Of a stretch of 64,000 bases of DNA, positions 1 to 7,514 are shown piece after piece. Source of the stretch: Lachnospiraceae bacterium (lineage in GTDB: Bacteria; Bacillota; Clostridia; Lachnospirales; Lachnospiraceae). The notes below the pieces were generated by a model, which was not told the DNA's origin, did no database searches, and saw only the letters and a list, made by a program, of their open reading frames with translations. Position numbers and translations under genes: made by a program. Positions within the stretch are counted from its first letter, which is position 1; each line of letters starts with the position of its first letter. The stretch covers positions 1-64,000 of the forward strand of contig JAAWBX010000026.1 of NCBI GenBank assembly GCA_022792885.1, read 5' to 3'.

Positions 1-207
1 ACTCTTTCAGAATAACCAGCTATACTTACCCTTATTTTAGACCAGCGAATATCGGTGGTCTTATTTCAATATTCAAAATCTCGCGTAAAACTTTTTGCCT
101 AAAATCATCAATTTACTATTGACTTTTTATTTGCAGGCTATCAAGACAAAACCGGATCCACTTTGCCGCGGCCGGCATTTTCTTTTCCCGTCTCTGCCGG
201 CATCGTA

Positions 208-221
208 TGAAATCGTTCCCA
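208..221. promoter_or_regulatory. LacI-type operator copy 1
   Basis: The sequence TGAAATCGTTCCCA fits the palindrome TGRRANCGTTYYCA shared by three sites around the LacI-family gene. It has the central CG typical of LacI-family operators. It lies about 130 bp inside the leftward leader, where an auxiliary looping operator would fit. Confidence 0.5.
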
Positions 222-335
222 ATTCCGACTTAAAAGAAACCTCCCACAGTCGGGAATCTCCGGGAAAGTCAGATAAAATCCTTCTTTCCTTTCTCTTCCC
301 ATAAAAATAAAGGGGAGCCGCTTTCTTTTCTATTT

Positions 336-349
336 TGGGAACGTTTTCA
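336..349. promoter_or_regulatory. LacI-type operator copy 2
   Basis: The sequence TGGGAACGTTTTCA is the best-formed of the three palindromes and begins just after the -10 box of the leftward promoter. This is the classic position for repression by steric block. The neighbouring LacI-family protein is the obvious ligand; that pairing is inferred. Confidence 0.65.
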
Positions 350-356
350 TATTCTG

Positions 357-385
357 AGTATAGCCGCCCATAAAACGAATGTCAA
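357..385 (-). promoter_or_regulatory. Strong sigma-A promoter firing leftward
   Basis: On the minus strand TTGACA (380-385) and TATACT (357-362) are separated by exactly 17 bp. The predicted start, near 350, sits directly against the operator at 336-349, so a bound repressor would block initiation. The regulated gene lies outside the window. Confidence 0.75.
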
Positions 386-495
386 GTGATTTTTTCATTT
401 TGATTAAAACTGTCAAATTTTAATGGATTTATTTGTGCAATTTAAACATCTCATTTTCCTATGCTTGTTCGCTTACAAAAAAAATCGGAATGCTA

Positions 496-524
496 TTGAC
501 ACTCTTTTCATTTTTATATATGAT
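496..524 (+). promoter_or_regulatory. Promoter of the LacI-family gene
   Basis: TTGACA (496-501), a 17-bp spacer and TATGAT (519-524) form a near-consensus sigma-A promoter. The predicted start near 531 excludes the ATG at 536 as a practical start and supports translation from 566. Confidence 0.8.
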
Positions 525-540
525 TAAAGAAAATAATGAT

Positions 541-554
541 TAGAACCGTTCCCG
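541..554. promoter_or_regulatory. LacI-type operator copy 3 (autoregulation)
   Basis: The sequence TAGAACCGTTCCCG matches the shared palindrome with slightly weaker ends. It lies in the first transcribed bases of the regulator's own mRNA, just before the ribosome binding site, so negative autoregulation is likely. Confidence 0.5.
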
Positions 555-565
555 AGGAGTATATT

Positions 566-1582
566 ATGACTATCAACGATATCGCGCGCCTGGCCGGCAC
601 ATCCAAATCTACCGTATCCCGCGTCCTCACAGACAACCCGAATGTAAATGAAAAAACCAGGCAGCGGGTACTGGATGTCATTCAGAAATATCAATATCGT
701 CCCAATTCGATCGCTCGGGGGCTGGTAAAAGGCGGCATGCAGATCATCGCCGTTATCGTTCCCAACTTCCGCAACCCGTTCTATTCCGAAGTCATCTGGT
801 TTATTGAACGGGAGCTGTTTAAACTCGGCTACCACATGTTTCTCTACTGCAGCAACAACGACACCGAAAAAGAACGCGCCTGCCTGGAAATGACCTTTCA
901 GTATAATTTCGCCGGCGTCATTATCATTTCACCGATCATGCAGGCCTATCTGCAGGAGCATGCGGACTCTCTGGGATGCCCGGTCCTTCTTTTAAACCGC
1001 TATATCGATCAATTTTCCGGCGATATTCTGACGGTAGACAATTTTCAGGCGGCTTACGTGGCGACCAGGCATCTCATTGAACTCGGACACCAGAAAATCG
1101 CCATTCTGGCGGCCGATCCGGAAGCCTATACCCACAAAGACCGCCGCTCCGGTTTTCTTCACGCGCTCTCCTCCTACCAGCTTACCCTGCCGGAATCTTT
1201 CGATTGTGTGGGGGATCTGACCATGGACGGCGGTTACCACGTGGGCGAACAACTTCTGTCCATGAAAAAAAACGGCCCCACCGCCGTTTTCTGTACCTCC
1301 GATATGATGGCGCTGGGCCTTATACAAGCCTACCGAAACGCCGACAAAAAGATCCCGGAAGATCTGAGTATCGTCGGTTTCGACGACATCTCGATCGCCA
1401 GTTTAAACGGAATCTCCCTCACAACCATGCAGCAGCCCTATGAGCAGATCGGGATTCAGGCCGCCCGGATGATCCTGAAACGAATCCAGAATCAGAAACT
1501 CCCGCAGCAAAAAGTCATACTGGATTGCAAACTGATCGTTCGAAACTCCACGGCGGCTCCTGAGCCCGCTCACGAAATGTAA
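566..1582 (+). CDS. LacI-family transcriptional regulator
   Basis: This is a 338-residue repressor of the LacI/GalR family, which usually binds a sugar and controls a neighbouring catabolic or transport operon. The N-terminus (about residues 2-26) is a canonical helix-turn-helix with the TVSRVL recognition helix. A hinge with YRPNSIARGL follows near 47-56, then a periplasmic-binding-protein-like sensor domain to the end. The ATG at 566 was chosen because GAGGAG lies six bases upstream; the in-frame ATG at 536 is almost at the transcription start. A strong promoter precedes it and a strong terminator follows. The effector cannot be told from sequence. The likely target is the divergent unit left of the window. 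Confidence 0.93.
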   Translation: MTINDIARLAGTSKSTVSRVLTDNPNVNEKTRQRVLDVIQKYQYRPNSIARGLVKGGMQIIAVIVPNFRNPFYSEVIWFIERELFKLGYHMFLYCSNNDTEKERACLEMTFQYNFAGVIIISPIMQAYLQEHADSLGCPVLLLNRYIDQFSGDILTVDNFQAAYVATRHLIELGHQKIAILAADPEAYTHKDRRSGFLHALSSYQLTLPESFDCVGDLTMDGGYHVGEQLLSMKKNGPTAVFCTSDMMALGLIQAYRNADKKIPEDLSIVGFDDISIASLNGISLTTMQQPYEQIGIQAARMILKRIQNQKLPQQKVILDCKLIVRNSTAAPEPAHEM

Positions 1583-1654
1583 AACCGGAAGCCGACAGAT
1601 TCCCGGCAAAATCGCGATCCTCCCTGCCCGGCGGCTGAAACGGTCTCCAAATCC

Positions 1655-1695
1655 AAACGCATCGGCCGGTTTCCCGCCGATGCGTTTTCTGTCCG
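1655..1695 (+). terminator. Rho-independent terminator of the LacI-family gene
   Basis: A perfect 12-bp stem (1655-1666 with 1676-1687), a nine-base loop and a following T-rich tract form a strong terminator for rightward transcription. On the minus strand the stem lies just past the Uma2 stop but lacks a T run, so it is at best a weak leftward terminator. Confidence 0.85.
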
Positions 1696-1730
1696 TTTTT
1701 ATTCTCCCACAAACTTTTACCTCTGTTTCT

Positions 1731-2267
1731 TTAAAGATCGATTCGAATCGAAAGATCTCCATAAATCCCGGCCGGCACGTCTTCTCCAAAACGGTATTCC
1801 CTCATGGTATCCTGTTCAAAATTGTATACCGTCGTAAATCCCTTATCCGGATCCACAACCCAATACTCCCGGACGCCTGCCATCCGGTATAAAAACAGTT
1901 TCTTAAAATAATCTATCTGCCGGCTTCCCGGTGAAACGATCTCTGTCACCCAATCCGGCGCTCCCTCGCATCCCCTATCCGTAATTTTATCCCGGTCACA
2001 GATCACACTGATATCCGGCTCCACATAATTTTTATTATTCTCATTCAAAAATACGGCAAAAGGAGCCGGAAAAACCTCACAATCACCGCGGCTTTTGCGA
2101 ATATACAGATTGATCTCCGTACCGATAAAGTTGAGAATTCTCTGATGGGCCGTACCGGATGGGGCCATATAATAGATCTCCCCTTCGATCCGTTCCGCCC
2201 TCTCCCCTTCCGGCAGCGCATAGATATCATCGACCGTATGACTTATTTCTTTTCGTAACGCTTCCAT
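1731..2267 (-). CDS. Uma2-family (DUF820) PD-(D/E)xK protein
   Basis: This 178-residue protein has the Uma2/DUF820 layout: PDIS (Asp85), TEIVSP (Glu109), a Lys pair near 122 and the diagnostic REYWVVDP near 133-140. The family has a restriction-endonuclease-like fold and is abundant in cyanobacteria and some Firmicutes, but its cellular role is not established. The gene is the last of a three-gene leftward unit, with only 10 bp separating it from the MmcQ-like gene. The predicted catalytic residues are all present, so it should be an intact nuclease fold. Confidence 0.85.
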   Translation of the reverse strand: MEALRKEISHTVDDIYALPEGERAERIEGEIYYMAPSGTAHQRILNFIGTEINLYIRKSRGDCEVFPAPFAVFLNENNKNYVEPDISVICDRDKITDRGCEGAPDWVTEIVSPGSRQIDYFKKLFLYRMAGVREYWVVDPDKGFTTVYNFEQDTMREYRFGEDVPAGIYGDLSIRIDL

Positions 2268-2277
2268 CTGCTCTTTT

Positions 2278-2643
2278 TTACCCGCCCTTCAATCCAACGC
2301 ATCTTCCCGAAGAACCCCCTCTGGTCAGTTCATAACTTTCCACAATCATACGCCGGATATCCTTCGTCGGAATCGTCCCATCCAGAATAATCGAATTCCA
2401 GTGGGTCTTGTTCATATGATAACCCGGAATCACCGACACGTAAGCTTCCCGCCAGAAATCCCGCCATTGCGGATCGCATTTAACATTGACCCAGATATTC
2501 CCGTCTTTCTGATAGATCAGGGCAAATCCCTTAGTCGATCCCCGATGACGCATCACACACCAGTTCGGATCATGAAACGGATAGTCTTCATAAACATCCG
2601 GAAATGACATACAGTAGGCAACGACCTCCTGTCTTCTTCGCAT
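2278..2643 (-). CDS. MmcQ/YjbR family protein
   Basis: This 121-residue protein matches the MmcQ/YjbR (CyaY-like fold) family along its length, with the features YPFHDPNWCVMRHR, WVNVKCDP and HMNKTHWNSIIL. Family members are small, widespread and have been proposed to bind DNA; none has a firm function. An upstream in-frame start at 2736 would add 31 residues unlike the family, whereas the ATG at 2643 has AGTGAGG five bases upstream and gives the usual length. It sits between the 115-aa unknown gene and the Uma2 gene and is probably co-transcribed with both. Confidence 0.82.
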   Translation of the reverse strand: MRRRQEVVAYCMSFPDVYEDYPFHDPNWCVMRHRGSTKGFALIYQKDGNIWVNVKCDPQWRDFWREAYVSVIPGYHMNKTHWNSIILDGTIPTKDIRRMIVESYELTRGGSSGRCVGLKGG

Positions 2644-2739
2644 AATCGCCTCACTCCCTCTCATCGCCGCAAGCCCCTGCTCATTCGGCTGTCCGCGCCG
2701 TTCCGTCCCGAAACCAGGCCGCCGAATCTCACACATCCG

Positions 2740-3087
2740 TCAATCCGAAGCGATCACGCCCAGCCGGATCAGCACCGGATACAGATAACTTGCCCCGAAC
2801 GTCCCGAGCTTCTTCGGCCCGGCGACCCGTCCCTCCGCTTCCTGTACTTCCAGCGCCCTGCGAAAAGCCACCATTACCGTCGCCCTGGTGATCGACTTCA
2901 CTTTTCTTGAAAAAAACATCTCTCCGCCTCGAATCTCATAAGAAAATTCAAGACCCTTCGCTGTCCGAAACGGTTGATTCTGAAAAACCCGAAGCGTTTC
3001 CCAAAGCCTGTCCTCCATTTCCAAAGCCCCCGTCGCGATCGTTTCTTTTAAGCGGCCGCAGGCCGCCTTCTGTTCTTTGTTCATCAT
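2740..3087 (-). CDS. Conserved 115-aa protein of unknown function
   Basis: I do not assign a function. The protein is soluble and basic in its second half, with a segment reading SRKVKSITRATV and then GPKKLGTFGASYLYPVLIRLGV, which resembles small uncharacterised proteins of Lachnospiraceae. It has no membrane segment or signal peptide. GGAG lies upstream of two adjacent ATG codons at 3087/3084. It is the first gene after the promoter at 3150-3177 and leads the unit that continues into the MmcQ-like and Uma2 genes. Confidence 0.65.
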   Translation of the reverse strand: MMNKEQKAACGRLKETIATGALEMEDRLWETLRVFQNQPFRTAKGLEFSYEIRGGEMFFSRKVKSITRATVMVAFRRALEVQEAEGRVAGPKKLGTFGASYLYPVLIRLGVIASD

Positions 3088-3149
3088 CTTTTGTCTCCGG
3101 CTCTTTCAAAAAGAGGCTTTTCCTCATCCGCCCTGCAGGTTATACGCCT

Positions 3150-3177
3150 ATTATACCGAATTTTTCCGTCTTTTCAA
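3150..3177 (-). promoter_or_regulatory. Promoter for the 115-aa / MmcQ / Uma2 unit
   Basis: On the minus strand TTGAAA (3172-3177), a 16-bp spacer and TATAAT (3150-3155) lie about 60 bp before the ATG at 3087. No terminator separates this unit from the lic cassette upstream, so read-through is possible. Confidence 0.65.
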
Positions 3178-3203
3178 GAGGCAGGTCCCCCGATACCGTA
3201 AGA

Positions 3204-4145
3204 TTACCCTTTTTTCAAAAAATCCCGGTAATCCGCCGCGGTCAAAATTCCGCACACCAACACCGTAAGCGCGCACAGAATCGTAACCGGATTCAGGACG
3301 CCGGTATCCCGAAAGAGAACCACCGTAAACACGATCGCCCAGGCCGCATACGAAACGTTCAACGCCATCGCCTTGGAAGCGCCGATCCGCGAAATCGCTT
3401 TATAATAGAACAAATAAGATACCGTGGCAAAAAAAGCCGCCGCCGCGATCACCGGAATCAACCAACCGGTTCCGCCCGTCAGCAAGGACACCGTAAACTT
3501 CCATCCCCCCAGCACAGGAAGAAGTACGAGCCCGTATAAAACCGCGGAAGTTGTCTGCCGGATCTGCAAAGCGATCTCATCCGTAACCTCCGGATCCTGC
3601 ATGCTCTTTGCCAGAATAACCGCCTCGATCCCCCATCCAAAGGCACACATCAGCGTCCCTACAAATCCGAGCCAGAAATTCGTAATGTGAATCTCCGGTG
3701 AATAACTCAGTCCATACACACCCAGAAGCGTAACAATAAGAAGAATCCAGCGATACCACCGCATCTTTTCCTTTAAAAAGAAATACGCCAGCACCGCCCC
3801 GATCGCCGGAAACGCCGCGCTCGCAACCGCTCCGACGGAAGCGCCCATGTGATTGATGGACAGGACATACCCCGTCATGCCTACCGGACCGCCGATCACC
3901 GCCGCAAGGATCACAAACTTGCCGCTTCTCGTCCCGAGCGCCTTTCCCACCTGTTTCAAATTGCCGCGCACACCGTTGTATAGACAGGCCCACACCGCCG
4001 AAAAGAAATCATGAACAAACGTACTGACAAAAGGCGCCAAAAAAACCGCCTGTTCCGTAGAAACAAAGGGGGGCATCGCCAGAGCCACGCCGAGAATCAA
4101 AGTCTCCAGCGCCCAGGTAATACCCGCCAAAATACCGGCAAACAT
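3204..4145 (-). CDS. EamA/DMT-family transporter, LicB-like
   Basis: This 313-residue integral membrane protein has about ten hydrophobic helices arranged as two EamA-type repeats, the drug/metabolite transporter architecture. LicB, the choline importer of lic operons in Haemophilus and pneumococcus, belongs to this superfamily. The gene follows two choline kinase genes after a 15-bp gap. Choline uptake for phosphocholine decoration is therefore the best reading, though it rests on context more than on a substrate motif. Short charged loops such as LKEKMRWYR follow TM5. It is the last gene of the lic-like unit. Confidence 0.78.
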   Translation of the reverse strand: MFAGILAGITWALETLILGVALAMPPFVSTEQAVFLAPFVSTFVHDFFSAVWACLYNGVRGNLKQVGKALGTRSGKFVILAAVIGGPVGMTGYVLSINHMGASVGAVASAAFPAIGAVLAYFFLKEKMRWYRWILLIVTLLGVYGLSYSPEIHITNFWLGFVGTLMCAFGWGIEAVILAKSMQDPEVTDEIALQIRQTTSAVLYGLVLLPVLGGWKFTVSLLTGGTGWLIPVIAAAAFFATVSYLFYYKAISRIGASKAMALNVSYAAWAIVFTVVLFRDTGVLNPVTILCALTVLVCGILTAADYRDFLKKG

Positions 4146-4160
4146 ACAAATACCTCCCTA

Positions 4161-5078
4161 TTATAATCCGCGATACGCCCCGAGATTCCTCTTCAGACGC
4201 ATGTAACGCGCGTCCGCGTACTCCTGCATAAAAATACCGTCAAAGGGAACCCTCGTCAAACCCCATAACGTCCACAGATAATCCACATACAATTTGGAGG
4301 CAAAAAATCGCTTCTTTTCATCCGGCTTCCCTTCACGCCCATAATATGCCTCCAACAACTCCTCTTCATTTTCTTCGGTATAACCGATCTCAATCGACAA
4401 ACAGGACAAATCCCACATAGGCTCGTTCATTCCGGCGTACTCCCAGTCGATCAAATACAGACGTCCTTTGGCATCAAGCACCCAGTTTCCTATCAAAGAA
4501 TCGTTGTGGCAGGGAACTTTAGACGCCGGACCGAAAGCATCCGCCGCCGTCTTAATCTCCATGATTGCCTGTCGGATCTCCTCATAATCGTCATATAGCG
4601 CCACCCCGTTTTCCTGAATAATTTTCTCATACATTTCCGCCATCTCGAACACTTCGAATCGTACCCCGGTATCTTCCCCGCAGGTATGCAGCCTGCGGAA
4701 AACGGCGGCCGCCTGAGCAATATTTTCCTTCCTCCGCATGACTTCCTCGCTCATCGGAAGAGGATTCTCGATAAAACGCATGACTTTCATTCCGTCGTCG
4801 CCAAAATAAAGCAGCTCCGAATCAATCCCCAACCGGCACCCCAGCTCGGTACTTTTCCTCTCTTCCCTCCGGTCGATTATTTTCTCCGTCCCTTCGCCGG
4901 GAATGCGGACCAGATATTCTTTTCCGTCCGCTCTTGTGACTTTGTAAGAACGATTTGTCATCCCTCCAAGGCGGACGATATCCTCATACATCCCGTCCGC
5001 AAAAACTTTTTCAAGAAGAGCTCTTACTATCGGAAGATCTTCCGCCACGATTTCCCTCACCAACTCCGCCATTTTCAT
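4161..5078 (-). CDS. licA: Choline kinase-like phosphotransferase (LicA family)
   Basis: This 305-residue protein has the aminoglycoside/choline kinase fold. It shows GGMTNRSYKV and YLVRIPGEGTE in the N-lobe (residues 38-64), the catalytic CHNDSLIGN loop (190-198) and the metal-binding IDWEYAGM (210-217). LicA phosphorylates choline with ATP. The start overlaps the upstream stop by ATGA; a second ATG at 5072 sits better behind AGGAGG and may be the true start. It is clearly paralogous to the kinase domain of the upstream fusion, so the operon carries two kinase copies. Ethanolamine or another small amino alcohol is a possible alternative substrate. Confidence 0.85.
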   Translation of the reverse strand: MKMAELVREIVAEDLPIVRALLEKVFADGMYEDIVRLGGMTNRSYKVTRADGKEYLVRIPGEGTEKIIDRREERKSTELGCRLGIDSELLYFGDDGMKVMRFIENPLPMSEEVMRRKENIAQAAAVFRRLHTCGEDTGVRFEVFEMAEMYEKIIQENGVALYDDYEEIRQAIMEIKTAADAFGPASKVPCHNDSLIGNWVLDAKGRLYLIDWEYAGMNEPMWDLSCLSIEIGYTEENEEELLEAYYGREGKPDEKKRFFASKLYVDYLWTLWGLTRVPFDGIFMQEYADARYMRLKRNLGAYRGL

Positions 5079-6829
5079 TTTCCTCCTATCTCTTTCGCAT
5101 ATTTATAATACTCTTTCGCAAAACGATATTGCTTTAACGCGTATTCGCCGAACTCCACTCCCAGCTTCCGTTTATATTCACACCAGTTACTCCAGAGAAG
5201 ACCGCACGCCGCCACATAACAGTAAATCTTTTTGCGGACCGCGTCCGGACAGTTTCCTTCAAAATAAATGTCGATCAGGCGATCCACTTGATCTTTCTCA
5301 TACATACTGTAAATACAAAACATCGCGATATCCACATGGGGGTCCTGCATACCCGCATATTCCCAGTCCGTCAGTTGAAGGCATTCCTCATCGCCGTCCC
5401 GATAAAACAGGAAATTATCCGGAACCGCGTCAATATGCGTCAACGTCGGCGCGGTTCTGTGCGCCTCGATATAGGCGCGCAAAGACAGTACATTCTTTTT
5501 GGTCGTTCTGTAATCTCGGTACACCGACGACTGACCTTCCCACAGACTCTCGTAAAATTCAATTTGCCCGAAAATATCAAATTCATGATCTACCGCAAGT
5601 TCCATCTCATGAAAATCCCGCAGTTTTTTCATACAGCGTCTCAGATCCGATACATCGTCCGGATCCGCCCCCCGGACACCCTCCAAAAATTTCGTAATCT
5701 TAAAACCATTTTTCGGATTGATATATACGACGTTGTCGCACAATCCTTTTCCGGCTATGGCCCGGTACACGTCCGCCTCCCGTCCGCGGTCAATCAGACG
5801 ATCCGTACCCTCCCCGGGGATCCGCATAATGTATTTTCCCCCGCAGCATGAAAACAAAAAAGAGCGGTTTGTCATTCCCTTTTTCAACACCCGGATATCC
5901 TCGATTTCATCCGGTTTGCTATCAAAAATCTCCGCGATCACATCCAAGGCATCCGATTTCAGATGATTCGATTCCCCGTCCAGTTCACGAAGCTGTTCGT
6001 ATGTATCAATCTCCACCACATGAGATGCGTGTACCACCCGCGCGGGAACGATCATACGCCCGTCTTCATAAAGCGCGCTCTCCCAGAACGCGTCGTCATT
6101 CTCAGAATCCCCGCATAAGCGTTCGATCCGCTCCCGCACAATACGGGCGTCCTCCTCCAACAAATAAGCGATCCCAATCATAGCGTTTCCGGCCGAAGCT
6201 TTCGAAACCTTCACAAGTTCCCCCTTGCGATTGACCCGCACGTCGCTCTCATCCTCCACAATATCACTGACCATGTACCAGGAATACATCTCATGCCGGT
6301 TAAACGGATTCCTGTTACACCAGATATCACAGGGAACGATATAGGTATTGGAAAGTTGTTCCGCCGCCAGCCTCAACGAATACAGATTATTTTTCGCCGC
6401 GTAATCCACATTCACCACCAGCTCCACCCCGTATTCATCGATCAGATATTCAAATTTCTCTTTCATAAAACCCACCACAAGAGAAATCTCCGTAATATCG
6501 ACTTCGTGCAGTTGCCGGATCAACCGCTCCACCAACGGCTCCCCGTTCACTTCCAGCAGCCCTTTCGGGGTCCCGGGATTGACCGGCAGCATTCTGGTAC
6601 CGAACCCGGCCGCAAGAATCACCGCATTCCTCGGCATATTTTTCTGACATTCCCGTTTCGCCAGCTCCGTAAGCCCCATATCCTCATTCAGATACCCGCT
6701 TTCCGCCAAATTCCTGACCGAGCGGTTGACCATCCCGAGCGAATACCCGGAAGCCTCCGCCAAAATGCGCTGATTGATAAACGGTTCCTCCCACAATATT
6801 TTTAAAATATCTTTCTCTTGTTTGTTCAT
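5075..6829 (-). CDS. HTH-cytidylyltransferase-choline kinase fusion (LicC-LicA)
   Basis: This 584-residue protein joins three domains. Residues 1-62 form a winged helix-turn-helix. Residues 68 to about 290 form a nucleotidyltransferase with AVILAAGFGTRM and GTPKGLLEVNGEPL, the signature of LicC-type CTP:phosphocholine cytidylyltransferases. Residues from about 310 to the end form a LicA-type kinase with KGMTNRSF, MRIPGEGTDR, HIDAVPDNF (465-473) and LTDWEYAG (486-493). It could convert choline to phosphocholine and then CDP-choline in one polypeptide. AAGGA precedes the ATG, and a consensus promoter lies at 6912-6940. The N-terminal HTH may sense the pathway or autoregulate. The exact substrate is inferred. 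Confidence 0.87.
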   Translation of the reverse strand: MNKQEKDILKILWEEPFINQRILAEASGYSLGMVNRSVRNLAESGYLNEDMGLTELAKRECQKNMPRNAVILAAGFGTRMLPVNPGTPKGLLEVNGEPLVERLIRQLHEVDITEISLVVGFMKEKFEYLIDEYGVELVVNVDYAAKNNLYSLRLAAEQLSNTYIVPCDIWCNRNPFNRHEMYSWYMVSDIVEDESDVRVNRKGELVKVSKASAGNAMIGIAYLLEEDARIVRERIERLCGDSENDDAFWESALYEDGRMIVPARVVHASHVVEIDTYEQLRELDGESNHLKSDALDVIAEIFDSKPDEIEDIRVLKKGMTNRSFLFSCCGGKYIMRIPGEGTDRLIDRGREADVYRAIAGKGLCDNVVYINPKNGFKITKFLEGVRGADPDDVSDLRRCMKKLRDFHEMELAVDHEFDIFGQIEFYESLWEGQSSVYRDYRTTKKNVLSLRAYIEAHRTAPTLTHIDAVPDNFLFYRDGDEECLQLTDWEYAGMQDPHVDIAMFCIYSMYEKDQVDRLIDIYFEGNCPDAVRKKIYCYVAACGLLWSNWCEYKRKLGVEFGEYALKQYRFAKEYYKYAKEIGGK

Positions 6830-6911
6830 GAACAGTCCTTTTATCTCATTTTGTGAACTTTTGGCTACAATATAACGCCAAAACGCAGTCTATTGCTGTA
6901 ACCTGTTTTTT

Positions 6912-6940
6912 ATTATACCTCCTGAAATACAAAATGGCAA
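6912..6940 (-). promoter_or_regulatory. Promoter of the lic-like cassette
   Basis: On the minus strand TTGCCA (6935-6940), 17 bp and a perfect TATAAT (6912-6917) precede the fusion gene by about 80 bases. The cassette can thus be expressed separately from the polysaccharide operon that ends just upstream at 6949. Confidence 0.8.
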
Positions 6941-6948
6941 TAATCCTT

Positions 6949-7470
6949 TTAAAGACCGTCCAGCTTTCGAATCGGTTTCGCCGGCGTCCCCGCGACAATG
7001 GTATACGGTTCCACATCCTTTACCACAAGGCTGCCCGCGCCTACCACCGCGCACCTGCCCACACATACCCCCGGCAGAATCGTCACATTCGCCCCGATCC
7101 ACACCTCATCCTCGATCACGATCCGTGACTGTACGGTCAGCTTATCTCGGACATACGCAATCCGGTTGATCTCATCCCCATTGTTCGCGGAAGAGCACAC
7201 AATAAGCGTTACATTGGGCGCGATCGAAACATTCTTTCCTATAAACGCCCGCTCCTCATAATCATCCGAAACGATTCGAAACCCTAAATTCGTATACGTA
7301 TTCTCCCCGATGTTTACACCCAGACGTTTTAAATACAATTTCCTCACCCTTGCGTCCGTGTAAAACCAGGCTATCAGCTTGACCAGTCTCATCGGCATAA
7401 TATCGACGCTTCCGGACAAAAACTGATACAATCGCTCATCCAGCCACTTTAAAAATAAAGCTCTGTCCAC
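6949..7470 (-). CDS. Hexapeptide-repeat acyltransferase
   Basis: This 173-residue protein has a left-handed beta-helix formed by hexapeptide repeats (IGKNVSIAPNVTL, IGANVTILPGVCVG, VVGAGSLVVKDV) and the closing VAGTPAKPIRKL found in maltose/galactoside O-acetyltransferase-like enzymes. Acetyl-CoA-dependent O- or N-acetylation of a sugar is the family role. It is the last gene of the polysaccharide cluster. Because QdtA/QdtB-like enzymes lie close by, it could be the QdtC-type N-acetyltransferase of that pathway, but an O-acetyltransferase is equally possible. The start codon is a GTG with a weak upstream purine tract, so the N-terminus is uncertain. Confidence 0.8.
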   Translation of the reverse strand: MDRALFLKWLDERLYQFLSGSVDIMPMRLVKLIAWFYTDARVRKLYLKRLGVNIGENTYTNLGFRIVSDDYEERAFIGKNVSIAPNVTLIVCSSANNGDEINRIAYVRDKLTVQSRIVIEDEVWIGANVTILPGVCVGRCAVVGAGSLVVKDVEPYTIVAGTPAKPIRKLDGL

Positions 7471-7514
7471 TTCCCGCCACCAGCCTTCCCTTTCCGAGTA
7501 TACATGCCCTACGC

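Larger units (their letters stand above)
1..356. other. Left-edge intergenic leader, no gene
   Basis: No convincing gene is seen. Short open frames here lack a ribosome binding site and family-like sequence. The stretch would be the untranslated leader of the leftward transcript from the promoter at 357-385. It carries two LacI-type operator copies (208-221 and 336-349) and an imperfect 21-bp palindrome at 40-60, flanked by T-rich sequence, whose role is unclear. The first gene of the leftward unit must begin left of the window. Confidence 0.6.

Noticed and set aside
40-60. 21-bp imperfect palindrome at the left edge
   Set aside because: It has only 5+3 paired bases and no gene or promoter to attach to. 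It could be a weak terminator or operator, so it is noted but not called.
95-304. Open frame of 69 codons in the left leader
   Set aside because: It has no ribosome binding site, low-complexity sequence, and lies antisense in the leader of the leftward promoter.
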